From Paraburkholderia acidicola (GTDB lineage Bacteria; Pseudomonadota; Gammaproteobacteria; Burkholderiales; Burkholderiaceae): a stretch of DNA of 64,000 nucleotides. The position numbers were made by a program, and so were the translations under genes. Under the pieces are notes generated by a model that saw only the letters and a list, made by a program, of their open reading frames with translations, searched no databases and was not told where the DNA came from. Of the stretch, positions 42,427 to 50,744 are shown in pieces (position 1 is the first letter of the stretch; each line of letters begins with the position of its first letter). The stretch spans positions 1,240,001 to 1,304,000 of the forward strand of contig NZ_MTZV01000004.1 in NCBI RefSeq assembly GCF_002362315.1, in the 5' to 3' direction.

Positions 42427-43770
42427 ATGAGCACCATGACCCCTGCCGAGATCGTCTCGGAACTCGACAAGCACATCATCGGCCAAGGCCGCGCGAAGAA
42501 GGCTGTTGCGGTGGCGCTGCGCAACCGCTGGCGCCGTCAGCAGGTCGGTGACCCGCTGCGTCAGGAAATCACGCCGAAGAACATTCTGATGATCGGACCA
42601 ACCGGCGTCGGCAAGACCGAAATCGCCAGGCGACTCGCGCGGCTCGCCGATGCGCCGTTCATCAAGATCGAAGCGACGAAGTTCACCGAAGTCGGTTATG
42701 TGGGCCGCGATGTCGACAGTATCGTGCGCGACCTGATCGAGATCTCGGTGAAGCAGACCCGCGAAACCGAAATGCGCAAGGTCCGCACGAAGGCACAGGA
42801 TCAGGCCGAAGACCGCATCCTCGACATCCTGCTGCCGGGCGCGCGTCCGGTCGGTTTCGGCTCGGGTTCGCAGGAATCCGCCGGCAGCGAAGACAACGCC
42901 ACACGCCAGACCTTCCGCAAACGCCTGCGCGAAGGCCAGCTCGACGACAAGGAAGTCGAACTCGACATCGAGATGCCGCAACCGGGCATGGACATCATGG
43001 GGCCGCCGGGCATGGAAGACATGACCGAGCAGATCCGCACGATGTTCGCGAACATCGGTGGCGGCAAGAAGGCGCGCCGCAAGCTGAAGGTGAAGGAAGC
43101 GCTGAAGCTGCTCAGCGATGAAGAAGCGTCGAAGATGCTCAACGACGAGGAAGTGAAGACGAAAGCCGTGCAGAACGTCGAACAGAACGGCATCGTGTTT
43201 CTCGACGAAATCGACAAGATCGCATCGCGCAACGAAGCAGGCGGCGGCGAAGTGTCGCGCCAGGGTGTGCAGCGCGATCTGCTGCCACTCGTCGAAGGGA
43301 CGACGATCAACACGAAGTACGGGATGGTGAAGACCGATCACATCCTGTTTATCGCGAGCGGTGCGTTTCATCTTGCAAAGCCTAGCGATCTGATTCCCGA
43401 GCTGCAGGGCCGCTTTCCGATTCGCGTCGAACTCGATTCGCTGTCGGTGGGCGATTTCGAATCGATTCTGGTCGCCACCGACGCGAGCCTCGTCAAGCAG
43501 TATCAGGCGCTGCTTGCCACCGAAGACGTCCACCTGGAATTCGCCGACGACGGCATCCGCCGTCTCGCGGAGATCGCGTTCTCGGTCAACGAGAAAACGG
43601 AGAACATCGGTGCGCGCCGGCTTTATACGGTGATCGAGAAGCTGCTTGAAGAAGTGTCGTTCTCGGCGGGCAATCATGCGGGCACGAGCGTCATGATCGA
43701 CGCGGCTTACGTGGACCGTGCGCTAAACGAAGTTGCCGGAGACGAAGACCTGTCGCGCTACGTGCTCTAG
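42427..43770 (+). CDS. hslU: HslU (ClpY) ATPase subunit of HslUV
   Basis: 447 residues. It begins MTPAEIVSELDKHIIGQGRAKKAVAVALRNRWRR, with Walker A GPTGVGKTE, an intermediate (I) domain of about 130 residues containing the Met/Gly-rich MPQPGMDIMGPPGMEDM, Walker B IVFLDEIDK and the C-terminal LSRYVL that docks into HslV. It unfolds substrates for HslV in an ATP-dependent manner. It is co-transcribed with hslV and ends before a strong terminator. Confidence 0.97.
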   Translation: MSTMTPAEIVSELDKHIIGQGRAKKAVAVALRNRWRRQQVGDPLRQEITPKNILMIGPTGVGKTEIARRLARLADAPFIKIEATKFTEVGYVGRDVDSIVRDLIEISVKQTRETEMRKVRTKAQDQAEDRILDILLPGARPVGFGSGSQESAGSEDNATRQTFRKRLREGQLDDKEVELDIEMPQPGMDIMGPPGMEDMTEQIRTMFANIGGGKKARRKLKVKEALKLLSDEEASKMLNDEEVKTKAVQNVEQNGIVFLDEIDKIASRNEAGGGEVSRQGVQRDLLPLVEGTTINTKYGMVKTDHILFIASGAFHLAKPSDLIPELQGRFPIRVELDSLSVGDFESILVATDASLVKQYQALLATEDVHLEFADDGIRRLAEIAFSVNEKTENIGARRLYTVIEKLLEEVSFSAGNHAGTSVMIDAAYVDRALNEVAGDEDLSRYVL

Positions 43771-43830
43771 GCGCTGCACAACGTACGGGCGATTGCGCAC
43801 GTACGTTGCGTTGCTGGAAGCAAGAAACAG

Positions 43831-43872
43831 AACGGGCGGCCCCGCGACATTCGCGGAACCGCCCGTTTTTTA
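43831..43872 (+). terminator. Rho-independent terminator of hslVU
   Basis: A two-part stem (ACGGGCGG with CCGCCCGT, enclosing CCGCGA-CAT-TCGCGG) is followed by a T6 run. It lies about 60 bp after hslU. Confidence 0.93.
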
Positions 43873-43920
43873 TTCGGCGGCCTTATCGGAAGGTACGCAA
43901 AGCGGCCGCATCCATTACGT

Positions 43921-44463
43921 TCACTGCTTGACCGGCCGCTTCGCAAGCTTGCGCTGCAGCGTGCGCCGATGCATGTTCAATGCGCGCGCCGTCGCCGAAA
44001 CATTGTTGCCGTTCTCCGCCAGCACGCGCTGAATGTGCTCCCACTCCAGACGCGCCACCGACAGCAGCACCGGGTTCTCAATCGCCTCTTCCGCCTGCAG
44101 CGCACTCGCTTCGCTTTGCAGCGCCGCCAGAATCGTTTCGACGTTAGCCGGCTTCGCGAGATAGTTGTCCGCGCCGTCCTTCACCGCCTGCACCGCGGTC
44201 GCGATGCTTGCGTAGCCGGTCAGCACCAGCATCCGCGCATCGGGTTGCAACTCGCGCAACGGCGCAACCAGATTGAGACCGGAATCGTCACCGAGATGCA
44301 GGTCGACGGTGATCTGGCCGAACTTCTGCCGGTTCGCGAGCCGGATTGCTTCGTCGGCGTTGTGTGCTTCGGCGACGATGAAACCGCGCCGCGTCAATCC
44401 GCGCGCGAGGATGCCGGAAAACACCTCGTCGTCGTCGATCACCAGAAAATTGTTGTCGCTCAT
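43921..44463 (-). CDS. regA: Redox response regulator RegA/PrrA/RoxR
   Basis: 180 residues. The receiver has the acidic triad FLVIDDDEVF, phospho-acceptor Asp54 (TVDLHLGDDSGLN) and the DGADNYLAKP lysine. A short Ala/Glu linker leads to a Fis-type helix-turn-helix (LEWEHIQRVLAENGNNVSATARALNMHRRTLQRKL), nearly invariant in RegA homologues. It controls energy metabolism, respiration and carbon and nitrogen genes in response to redox state. It starts in an ATGA overlap with the regB stop; the operon order is regB-regA on the minus strand. Confidence 0.94.
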   Translation of the reverse strand: MSDNNFLVIDDDEVFSGILARGLTRRGFIVAEAHNADEAIRLANRQKFGQITVDLHLGDDSGLNLVAPLRELQPDARMLVLTGYASIATAVQAVKDGADNYLAKPANVETILAALQSEASALQAEEAIENPVLLSVARLEWEHIQRVLAENGNNVSATARALNMHRRTLQRKLAKRPVKQ

Positions 44464-45779
44464 CCTTCTTTCTCCACAGGGATCGGCGCAGAGCCCGTTC
44501 GGCTCGCACCCAATGAATCGCGTGCCGCCACCGGCAGCCGCAGCGTCGCGCGCGTACCGCGCGGCTTCGTATCGCGGGCGTCGGTCAGCTCGATCGATCC
44601 ACCGAGCCGCACCGCCGCCGAAAACGCCAGATAAAGACCGACGCCATGCCCACCTTGCGTGCTGTCGACCGGTGTCGCACCGAGCGACCCGCGTAGCGAC
44701 GACGGAATGCCAGGTCCCGCGTCGCACACTTCGAATTCGACGAAATCGCCACGCGCCGTCGTCACCGCGGCCAGCGTCACGCTGTCGCGGCTTGCGCGCG
44801 CCGCGTTGTCGAGCAGGATCGTCAGGATCTGGCCGACGGCGACGATGTCGCCGAGCGTGGCGTCGTCGGGGGGGGTGCCGAGCAGCTGGAACTTCACATG
44901 CGGATGGCGCAGCCGCCATTGCTCCGCAAACGAATCGAGCCATTCCGCGACGGTCTGCCGGCTGCCCGGCAACTCGCTGGTCGCCGCGCGGCTGCGCAGG
45001 CGCGCGAGCGCCGAGGTACACAGCGTCAGTTGCTGTTCGAGCAGGTCGAGGTCGGTGGCGTAGGGCGCGAGGCCGCCGTCGGTGCGTGCGGCGTCGCGCA
45101 GTTCTTCGGTGAGCATCGCGATCGTCGATAGCGGTGTGCCGATCTCGTGCGCGACGGTCGCCGCTTGCACGCCGAGAGCGACCGCGCGCTCGTCGCGCAA
45201 CAGGCGTTGCTGCGCGTCGCCGAGCGCCGCTTCGCGCTGCCGCAGCGCACGCGACATGCGCGCGACGAACCACGCGATCAGCCCGACGCTCACCATGAAG
45301 TTCACCCACATGCCGGCGCGGTAGTAGTCGAACAGGTTGGCCGGATTGTCGAGATTCAGCGGCACCGAGTCGAAGCCGAGCACCGCATAGCAGGCCGCGG
45401 CGAACACCGCGAGCCAGATCATCAGATGCCACGGCAGCACAGCGGCCGCGATCGCCAGCGACGGCAGATACAGCGACACGAATGGATTGGTCGTGCCGCC
45501 CGACAGGAACAGCAGCGCCGACAACGCGCCGAGGTCGACCCAGATCTGGCCGAACAGCTCGAGATTCGATTCGGGCCGCTCGCGCGCGACGCGCAGCCAG
45601 GTCAGCGCATTGAAAGCGGCCTCGAGGCCGATGACGAGCAGCATCGCCGGCAACGGCAGATGCACGCCGATGAAGATCTGCACGAAGGCGATAGTGCCGA
45701 GCTGCCCGATGATGGCAAAGCAGCGCAGCCAGAAGAGGTGGCCGAGATTGACGCGGCCGGTGTTGGTGAAGCGATGCAT
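44460..45779 (-). CDS. regB: Redox sensor histidine kinase RegB/PrrB/RoxS
   Basis: 439 residues with six membrane helices (about 15-175). The quinone-sensing loop GGTTNPF (94-100) is the RegB hallmark. The H-box is ATVAHEIGTPLSTIAML (His211), followed by LLEQQLTLC with Cys254 at the position of the redox-active cysteine in Rhodobacter RegB. The ATPase domain includes CDAGPGIP and GGHGVGLYLAFSAAVRLGG. It senses the aerobic quinone pool and phosphorylates RegA. The presence of both redox features suggests full function. Confidence 0.94.
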   Translation of the reverse strand: MHRFTNTGRVNLGHLFWLRCFAIIGQLGTIAFVQIFIGVHLPLPAMLLVIGLEAAFNALTWLRVARERPESNLELFGQIWVDLGALSALLFLSGGTTNPFVSLYLPSLAIAAAVLPWHLMIWLAVFAAACYAVLGFDSVPLNLDNPANLFDYYRAGMWVNFMVSVGLIAWFVARMSRALRQREAALGDAQQRLLRDERAVALGVQAATVAHEIGTPLSTIAMLTEELRDAARTDGGLAPYATDLDLLEQQLTLCTSALARLRSRAATSELPGSRQTVAEWLDSFAEQWRLRHPHVKFQLLGTPPDDATLGDIVAVGQILTILLDNAARASRDSVTLAAVTTARGDFVEFEVCDAGPGIPSSLRGSLGATPVDSTQGGHGVGLYLAFSAAVRLGGSIELTDARDTKPRGTRATLRLPVAARDSLGASRTGSAPIPVEKEG

Positions 45780-45817
45780 GCAGTCAGTTTACGTAGTGGT
45801 GCCGCGCGGGCAGCCGT

Positions 45818-46060
45818 TCATTGCGCCTCGGGCGCCTCAGGCACCACCCGGGCGCGCGCGATTTCGTCGGCGAGACACTCGGGGCACAGGCAGGCGCGGC
45901 CGGCCCTGAGCCGGTTGGCCGGCAGCGCGGGCATCGAGCGGCACCAGCAGTCGGGCGCGCCGGCAGCCGGATCGGCCCGCATGCCGCAATCGAATGCGTG
46001 GCCGCAGCGCGGACAGCGGCCGCTGGCGGCACTGCGCGGACGATGGGCCGACGGATTCAT
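45818..46060 (-). CDS. Cysteine-rich CWC family small protein (zinc-ribbon-like)
   Basis: 80 residues with eight or more cysteines arranged CPRCGHAFDCG, DCWCRSMP (the CWC motif) and CLCPECL, matching the Cys_rich_CWC family of small presumed zinc-binding proteins. The function is unknown. I chose the ATG at 46060 (MNPSAHRP); the upstream part of the open frame is Arg-rich and not conserved-looking. It sits upstream of regB on the same strand (38-bp gap), so it may be transcribed with regBA. Confidence 0.82.
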   Translation of the reverse strand: MNPSAHRPRSAASGRCPRCGHAFDCGMRADPAAGAPDCWCRSMPALPANRLRAGRACLCPECLADEIARARVVPEAPEAQ

Positions 46061-46289
46061 AAGAAGTCGAAAATATGACACCGACGAGGGCGACCCGGAC
46101 ATGATGCCACGTCCGCCCGCCGGCCACATGCCCTCCGCCAGCGACAAAACAGCGCTCCAGCGCCGTCCGGCCCGTTGCAAGGGGCGACCGGCGGCAGCCG
46201 CAAACACCGCACGTGGCGCAGTGCGGAAAAAGTCTGCGGCGCGCCTCCAACACCCACGTGGAAAACGCTGTTGCAGCGCGCCAGTCCTG

Positions 46290-46295
46290 TACAAT
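46290..46295 (+). promoter_or_regulatory. -10-like box upstream of argB
   Basis: TACAAT in a GTACAATTCGCG context, 40 bp before the argB ATG. No good -35 and no ARG-box-like dyad is evident. Confidence 0.4.
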
Positions 46296-46335
46296 TCGCG
46301 CTTGTTTCAACTGTTCCGTGCCTGAGCCAGCCGCC

Positions 46336-47235
46336 ATGTCCGAACTTCCCGACCTTTCGCAGATCGCGCCCCGCCTGAAGGCTGAAATCCTCGCCGAGGC
46401 ACTGCCCTATATCCGCCAGTATCACGGCAAGACCGTGGTGATCAAATACGGCGGCAACGCCATGACCGAAGAGCGTCTCAAGCAGGGCTTCGCGCGCGAC
46501 GTGATCCTGCTGAAACTCGTCGGCATCAACCCGGTCATCGTGCACGGCGGCGGCCCGCAGATCGACCAGGCGCTGAAGAAGATCGGCAAGCAGGGCACCT
46601 TCATCCAGGGCATGCGCGTCACTGACGAAGAGACGATGGAAGTTGTCGAATGGGTGCTCGGCGGCGAAGTGCAGCAGGACATCGTCACGCTGATCAACCA
46701 CTTTGGCGGCCACGCGGTGGGGCTCACGGGCAAGGACGGCGGCCTGATTCACGCGCGCAAGCTGATGATGCCGGATCGCGACAACCCCGGTCAGTACGTC
46801 GATATCGGCCAGGTCGGCGAAGTCGAGGCGATCAACCCGGCGGTGGTGAAGGCATTGCAGGACGACGCATTCATTCCGGTCATCTCGCCGATCGGTTTCG
46901 GCGAAGACGGCCTGTCGTACAACATCAACGCCGATCTGGTCGCGGGCAAGCTTGCCGTCGTGCTGAACGCCGAGAAGCTCGTGATGATGACCAACATCCC
47001 CGGCGTGATGGACAAGGAAGGCAACCTGCTCACCGATCTGTCGGCGCGCGAAATCGACGCGCTTTTTGCCGACGGCACGATTTCCGGCGGCATGCTGCCG
47101 AAAATCTCGTCGGCACTCGACGCCGCGAAGAGCGGTGTGCGCTCGGTGCACATCATCGACGGCCGCATCGAACACTCGGTGCTGCTCGAAATTCTCACCG
47201 AACAGCCGTTCGGCACGATGATCCGCTCGCATTGA
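46336..47235 (+). CDS. argB: Acetylglutamate kinase
   Basis: 299 residues. It has the amino-acid kinase fold with KTVVIKYGGNAMT, VGINPVIVHGGGPQID, the substrate segment GLTGKDGGLIHARKL and NINADLVAGKLAVVLNAEKLVMMTNIPGVMD. The N-terminal helix (LPDLSQIAPRLKAEILAEALPYIRQYHG) is the form found in arginine-feedback-inhibited, hexameric NAGKs. It phosphorylates N-acetylglutamate in arginine synthesis. The ATG at 46336 fits this helix. The next gene starts 41 bp downstream. Confidence 0.97.
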   Translation: MSELPDLSQIAPRLKAEILAEALPYIRQYHGKTVVIKYGGNAMTEERLKQGFARDVILLKLVGINPVIVHGGGPQIDQALKKIGKQGTFIQGMRVTDEETMEVVEWVLGGEVQQDIVTLINHFGGHAVGLTGKDGGLIHARKLMMPDRDNPGQYVDIGQVGEVEAINPAVVKALQDDAFIPVISPIGFGEDGLSYNINADLVAGKLAVVLNAEKLVMMTNIPGVMDKEGNLLTDLSAREIDALFADGTISGGMLPKISSALDAAKSGVRSVHIIDGRIEHSVLLEILTEQPFGTMIRSH

Positions 47236-47276
47236 GCCGGCAACTGAACGACACACTGGATCGGCCCCGGCAATCG

Positions 47277-48056
47277 ATGCGCATTTCCCGCCCACGACGC
47301 CGGCGCCCCCGCGTCGAATCCGGCAAACCGGTCTGGCTGTTCGACCTTGACAACACGCTGCATCACGCGTCGCACGCGATCTTCCCCGTTATCAATCAGG
47401 GGATGACGCAGTACATCATCGACACGCTGCAGGTCGACCTCGACGAAGCAAACCGTCTGCGCACCGGCTACACGAAGCGCTACGGCGCAACGCTGCTCGG
47501 TCTAACGCGCCATCACCCGATCGACCCGCACGACTTCCTGAAGGTCGTGCACACGTTCCAAGATCTGCCTTCGATGGTGCGCAGCGAGCGCGGCCTCGCG
47601 CGGCTCGTCGCTGCGCTGCCTGGCCGCAAGATCATCATCACGAACGCGCCCGAAGCGTATGCGCATGCGGTATTGCAGGAGCTCGGCATCGAGCGGCTGT
47701 TCGAACGCGTGATCGCCATCGAACACATGCAGCACGGCGGCATCTGGCGCGCCAAACCCGATGCTTCGATGCTGCGCCGTGCGATGCGCGACGCGCATGT
47801 GTCGCTCGCCGACACGATCCTCGTCGAAGATACGCGCAGCCACCTGAAGAACTACCGGCACCTCGGTATCCGTACGATCTGGATCACCGGTCACCTGCCG
47901 AGGCAGTCGCGCCGCGACGGCGTAACCGCGCCGCTGCCGGGCACGGGCCGGCCGCACTATATCGACTGGCGCATCCGTTCGCTAAAATCGTTACGATGGG
48001 GCACCCGCCACGGGCGATTGAGGGGCGACACACATGCAACCGACTCACAAGCATGA
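47277..48056 (+). CDS. HAD-superfamily pyrimidine 5'-nucleotidase (Sdt1-like)
   Basis: 259 residues. HAD motif I is VWLFDLDNTLHHA, motif II is KIIITNAPEAYA, motif III is the Lys in WRAKPDASML, and motif IV is ILVEDTRSHLKNYRHLGIRTIW, the arrangement of the yeast Sdt1/plant-bacterial pyrimidine 5'-nucleotidases. It dephosphorylates UMP/CMP-like nucleotides, possibly in housecleaning. The C-terminal about 25 residues are basic and low-complexity. Its 3' end overlaps slmA by 23 bp in another frame. Confidence 0.88.
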   Translation: MRISRPRRRRPRVESGKPVWLFDLDNTLHHASHAIFPVINQGMTQYIIDTLQVDLDEANRLRTGYTKRYGATLLGLTRHHPIDPHDFLKVVHTFQDLPSMVRSERGLARLVAALPGRKIIITNAPEAYAHAVLQELGIERLFERVIAIEHMQHGGIWRAKPDASMLRRAMRDAHVSLADTILVEDTRSHLKNYRHLGIRTIWITGHLPRQSRRDGVTAPLPGTGRPHYIDWRIRSLKSLRWGTRHGRLRGDTHATDSQA

Positions 48057-48729
48057 CGAAGCCGTAACCGAAGACCCGCACACAACCGGCTCAACCGGCG
48101 CCGCAGCCAGCAGCGGGCGCGCCGTGCGCCTGAAACCGGGCGAGCGGCGGGTCCACATCCTGCAGATGCTCGCCACGATGCTCGAGGCGCCGAAAAGCGA
48201 AAAAATCACCACCGCGGCGCTCGCCGCGCGGCTCGGTGTGTCGGAAGCGGCGTTGTACCGGCATTTCGCCAGCAAGGCGCAAATGTTCGAAGGACTGATC
48301 GAATTCATCGAGCAGACCATCTTCGGGCTGATCAACCAGATCGTCGCGAAAGAGCAGAACGGTGTGTTGCAGGCCCGTTCGATCGCCCTGATGTTGCTCA
48401 ATTTCTCCGCGAAGAACCCCGGCATGACGCGCGTGCTGACCGGCGAGGCACTCGTCGGCGAACACGAACGACTCACCGAGCGCGTCAACCAGATGCTCGA
48501 GCGTGTCGAGGCGTCGCTCAAGCAATGTCTGCGGCTCGGGCTGATGGACTCGAACGCGCGAGCCGACAGCGCCGCGGCCGTTCCGCTGCCCGCGGACTAC
48601 GATCCTGCCGTGCGGGCGAGCCTGCTCGTCAGCTATATCGTGGGGCGCTGGCATCGCTATGCGCGCAGCGGCTTCGTGCGGATGCCGGACGAACATGCCG
48701 ACGCCCAGCTGCGGCTGATCCTGCAGTAG
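48034..48729 (+). CDS. slmA: Nucleoid occlusion factor SlmA (TetR family)
   Basis: 231 residues. A disordered N-terminus of about 32 residues precedes the TetR helix-turn-helix (ERRVHILQMLATMLEAPKSEKITTAALAARLGVSEAALYRHFASKAQMFEGLIEF). A C-terminal domain with the SlmA-specific LINQIVAKEQNGVLQARSIALMLLNFSAKNPGMTRVLTGEAL follows. SlmA binds chromosomal sites and blocks FtsZ assembly over the nucleoid. A TAAAAT -10-like box (47983-47988) inside the upstream gene could provide an extra promoter. Confidence 0.94.
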   Translation: MQPTHKHDEAVTEDPHTTGSTGAAASSGRAVRLKPGERRVHILQMLATMLEAPKSEKITTAALAARLGVSEAALYRHFASKAQMFEGLIEFIEQTIFGLINQIVAKEQNGVLQARSIALMLLNFSAKNPGMTRVLTGEALVGEHERLTERVNQMLERVEASLKQCLRLGLMDSNARADSAAAVPLPADYDPAVRASLLVSYIVGRWHRYARSGFVRMPDEHADAQLRLILQ

Positions 48730-48766
48730 CCGGCGCTGTCGCGCGGATTTTTCCGCTATACTTTGC

Positions 48767-48772
48767 GCTCCT
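48767..48772 (+). promoter_or_regulatory. metXW promoter -10 box
   Basis: TATACT about 35 bp upstream of the riboswitch aptamer. Transcription starting near 48779 would include the whole element. The -35 is weak. Confidence 0.45.
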
Positions 48773-48805
48773 TTGCTGTTCGTCGGCCCTGTCGGCGTCA
48801 TACAG

Positions 48806-48911
48806 CAGCGCGCCGATTTGCTGACTCGATTGCGGGCGCGCGAACCTCCCGGCCTGTGTTGCTTGCCTGGCCCTGCGGTTCACTATAAATGCGGCTAAAG
48901 AGGTCGTCAGC
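48806..48911 (+). promoter_or_regulatory. SAM-II riboswitch upstream of metX, with inserted hairpin
   Basis: Stem P1 is GCGCGC (48808-48813) with GCGCGC (48836-48841). It encloses the conserved GATTTG, then GATTGCGG. The second conserved block ATAAATGCGGCTAAAGAGGT (about 48885-48904) matches the SAM-II TAAATG-GCTAAA-AGG signature. Between them is an extra hairpin closed by GAACC (48842-48846) and GGTTC (48877-48881). GCTGAC in the P1 loop (48820-48825) is complementary to GTCAGC (48906-48911), fitting a pseudoknot. SAM-II aptamers repress methionine-synthesis genes when SAM is high. The gene behind it, metX, is the classical target. Confidence 0.85.
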
Positions 48912-48979
48912 CGCGCATCCCGCTTCCTTCCCGCGCATCGCCGACGCCGTTTAGCCGCTCCTGTCAGAAGGCGGATTGA

Positions 48980-50125
48980 ATGGAATCGATCGGAATCGTC
49001 GTTCCCCAGAAAATGCATTTCTCCGAGCCGCTGCTCATGCAGAACGGCAGCTCGCTAGCCGGTTTCGACCTGATGGTCGAAACCTACGGCACGCTCAACG
49101 CTGCGCGCAGCAATGCCGTGCTCGTCTGTCATGCGCTCAACGCGTCGCATCATGTGGCGGGGATCTATGAAGGCGAGCCGAAGGAAGTCGGCTGGTGGGA
49201 CAACATGGTCGGCCCCGGCAAGCCGCTCGACACCAACCGCTTCTTCGTCATCGGCGTGAACAATCTCGGTTCGTGCTTCGGCTCGACCGGTCCGATGAGT
49301 ATCGATCCCGCAACCGGTGAGCCGTACGGCGCGCGCTTTCCGGTCGTGACCGTCGAAGACTGGGTCAACGCGCAGGCGCGCGTCGCCGACACGTTCGGCA
49401 TCGAACGCTTTGCAGCGGTGATGGGCGGTAGTCTCGGCGGCATGCAGGCGCTTGCGTGGAGCTTGATGTATCCGGAGCGCGTCGCGCACTGCGTCGTGGT
49501 CGCGTCGACGCCGAAGCTGTCCGCGCAGAACATCGCATTCAACGAAGTGGCGCGCTCGGCGATCCTGTCGGACCCCGACTTCCACGGCGGCAACTACTAC
49601 GCGCATAACGTGAAGCCGAAGCGCGGCCTGCGTGTCGCGCGGATGATCGGCCACATCACCTATCTGTCCGACGACGACATGGCCGCCAAATTCGGCCGCG
49701 CGCTGCGTCGCGCAGAAGGTGCCGAAGACGCCTACAACTTCAACTTCGACGTCGAATTCGAAGTGGAATCGTATCTGCGCTATCAAGGCGACAAGTTCGC
49801 CGACTACTTCGACGCGAACACCTACCTGCTGATCACCCGGGCGCTCGATTACTTCGATCCGGCCAAAGCCTTCGACGGCGATCTCACCGCCGCGCTCGCG
49901 CACACCACCGCGAAGTATCTGATTGCGAGCTTCTCGACCGACTGGCGCTTCGCGCCCACGCGCTCGCGCGAGCTGGCCAAGGCGCTGCTCGATCACAAAC
50001 GCCAGATCACCTATGCCGAGATCGACGCGCCGCACGGCCACGACGCGTTCCTGCTCGACGATGCCCGCTATCACAACCTGATGCGCGCCTACTATGAACG
50101 GATTGCCACCGAGGTGAACGCATGA
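48980..50125 (+). CDS. metX: Homoserine O-acyltransferase MetX (probably the succinyltransferase MetXS type)
   Basis: 381 residues, alpha/beta-hydrolase fold. The N-terminal VLVCHALNASHHVAG, oxyanion GVNNLGSCFGSTGP, nucleophile elbow MGGSLGGMQALAW (Ser151), a late Asp in SFSTDW and catalytic His in APHGHDAFLLD are present. It acylates homoserine, committing it to methionine. MetX proteins of Burkholderia-type bacteria have been assigned succinyl-CoA specificity, so MetXS is likely, but the donor cannot be proven here. A SAM-II riboswitch precedes it; metW overlaps its stop. Confidence 0.95.
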   Translation: MESIGIVVPQKMHFSEPLLMQNGSSLAGFDLMVETYGTLNAARSNAVLVCHALNASHHVAGIYEGEPKEVGWWDNMVGPGKPLDTNRFFVIGVNNLGSCFGSTGPMSIDPATGEPYGARFPVVTVEDWVNAQARVADTFGIERFAAVMGGSLGGMQALAWSLMYPERVAHCVVVASTPKLSAQNIAFNEVARSAILSDPDFHGGNYYAHNVKPKRGLRVARMIGHITYLSDDDMAAKFGRALRRAEGAEDAYNFNFDVEFEVESYLRYQGDKFADYFDANTYLLITRALDYFDPAKAFDGDLTAALAHTTAKYLIASFSTDWRFAPTRSRELAKALLDHKRQITYAEIDAPHGHDAFLLDDARYHNLMRAYYERIATEVNA

Positions 50126-50736
50126 ACCAGCGCGCACTCGATTATCTTGCGACACGCCCCGACTTCCGCGCTATCGCCCGCTGGGTCGAACCGCGCTCGA
50201 CGGTACTCGATCTCGGTTGCGGCGACGGCTCGCTACTGTCGCTGCTGACCGAAGAACTCGAAGTGTCCGGCTACGGCATCGAGATCAACGACGCTGGCGT
50301 CCTGGCGTCGACGAAAAACGGCGTGAACGTGATCCAGCAGAATCTCGAGGACGGACTGCGTCTCTTCGAAGACGGCAGTTTCGATTTCGCGATCCTGTCG
50401 CAGACGCTGCAGACCATCCACCAGACCGCCGCGATCCTGCGCGAGACGGTGCGGGTCGGTCGCGAATGCATCGTGTCGTTTCCGAATTTCGGCTACTGGG
50501 CACACCGCCTGTCGGTCTTGCGCGGCCGCATGCCGGTGTCGAAAACGCTGCCGTTCCAGTGGCACAACACGCCGAACGTGCGCGTGCTGACGATCCGCGA
50601 TTTCGAGGCGCTGGCGCCCGAAGTCGGCATCGAAATTCTCGACCGGGCGGTGCTGCACGGCGGCCAGGCGGTGCGTTGGGGCGTGAACTGGCGTGGTAGT
50701 CTTGCGGTCTATCGCGTCAAGAAAAGCTCACGCTGA
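50122..50736 (+). CDS. metW: Methionine biosynthesis protein MetW (methyltransferase fold)
   Basis: 204 residues with a SAM-binding-type motif VLDLGCGDGSLLSLL and the MetW blocks GYGIEINDAGVLASTKNGVNVIQQNLEDGLRLF, FDFAILSQTLQTIH, and ECIVSFPNFGYWAHRLSVL-GRMPVSKTLPFQWHNTPN. MetW is always paired with MetX in this lineage and is thought to activate or stabilise it. The ATGA overlap (50122-50125) shows translational coupling, so both respond to the riboswitch. Confidence 0.95.
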   Translation: MNQRALDYLATRPDFRAIARWVEPRSTVLDLGCGDGSLLSLLTEELEVSGYGIEINDAGVLASTKNGVNVIQQNLEDGLRLFEDGSFDFAILSQTLQTIHQTAAILRETVRVGRECIVSFPNFGYWAHRLSVLRGRMPVSKTLPFQWHNTPNVRVLTIRDFEALAPEVGIEILDRAVLHGGQAVRWGVNWRGSLAVYRVKKSSR

Positions 50737-50744
50737 CCATTTTC

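Noticed and set aside
41761..43677. 638-residue minus-strand frame opposite hslVU
   Set aside because: A shadow of two highly conserved genes; no recognisable protein features.
46061..46294. N-terminal extension of the CWC protein
   Set aside because: The extra 78 residues are Arg/Ala-rich, overlap the argB promoter side and add no family feature; the ATG at 46060 gives the normal size.
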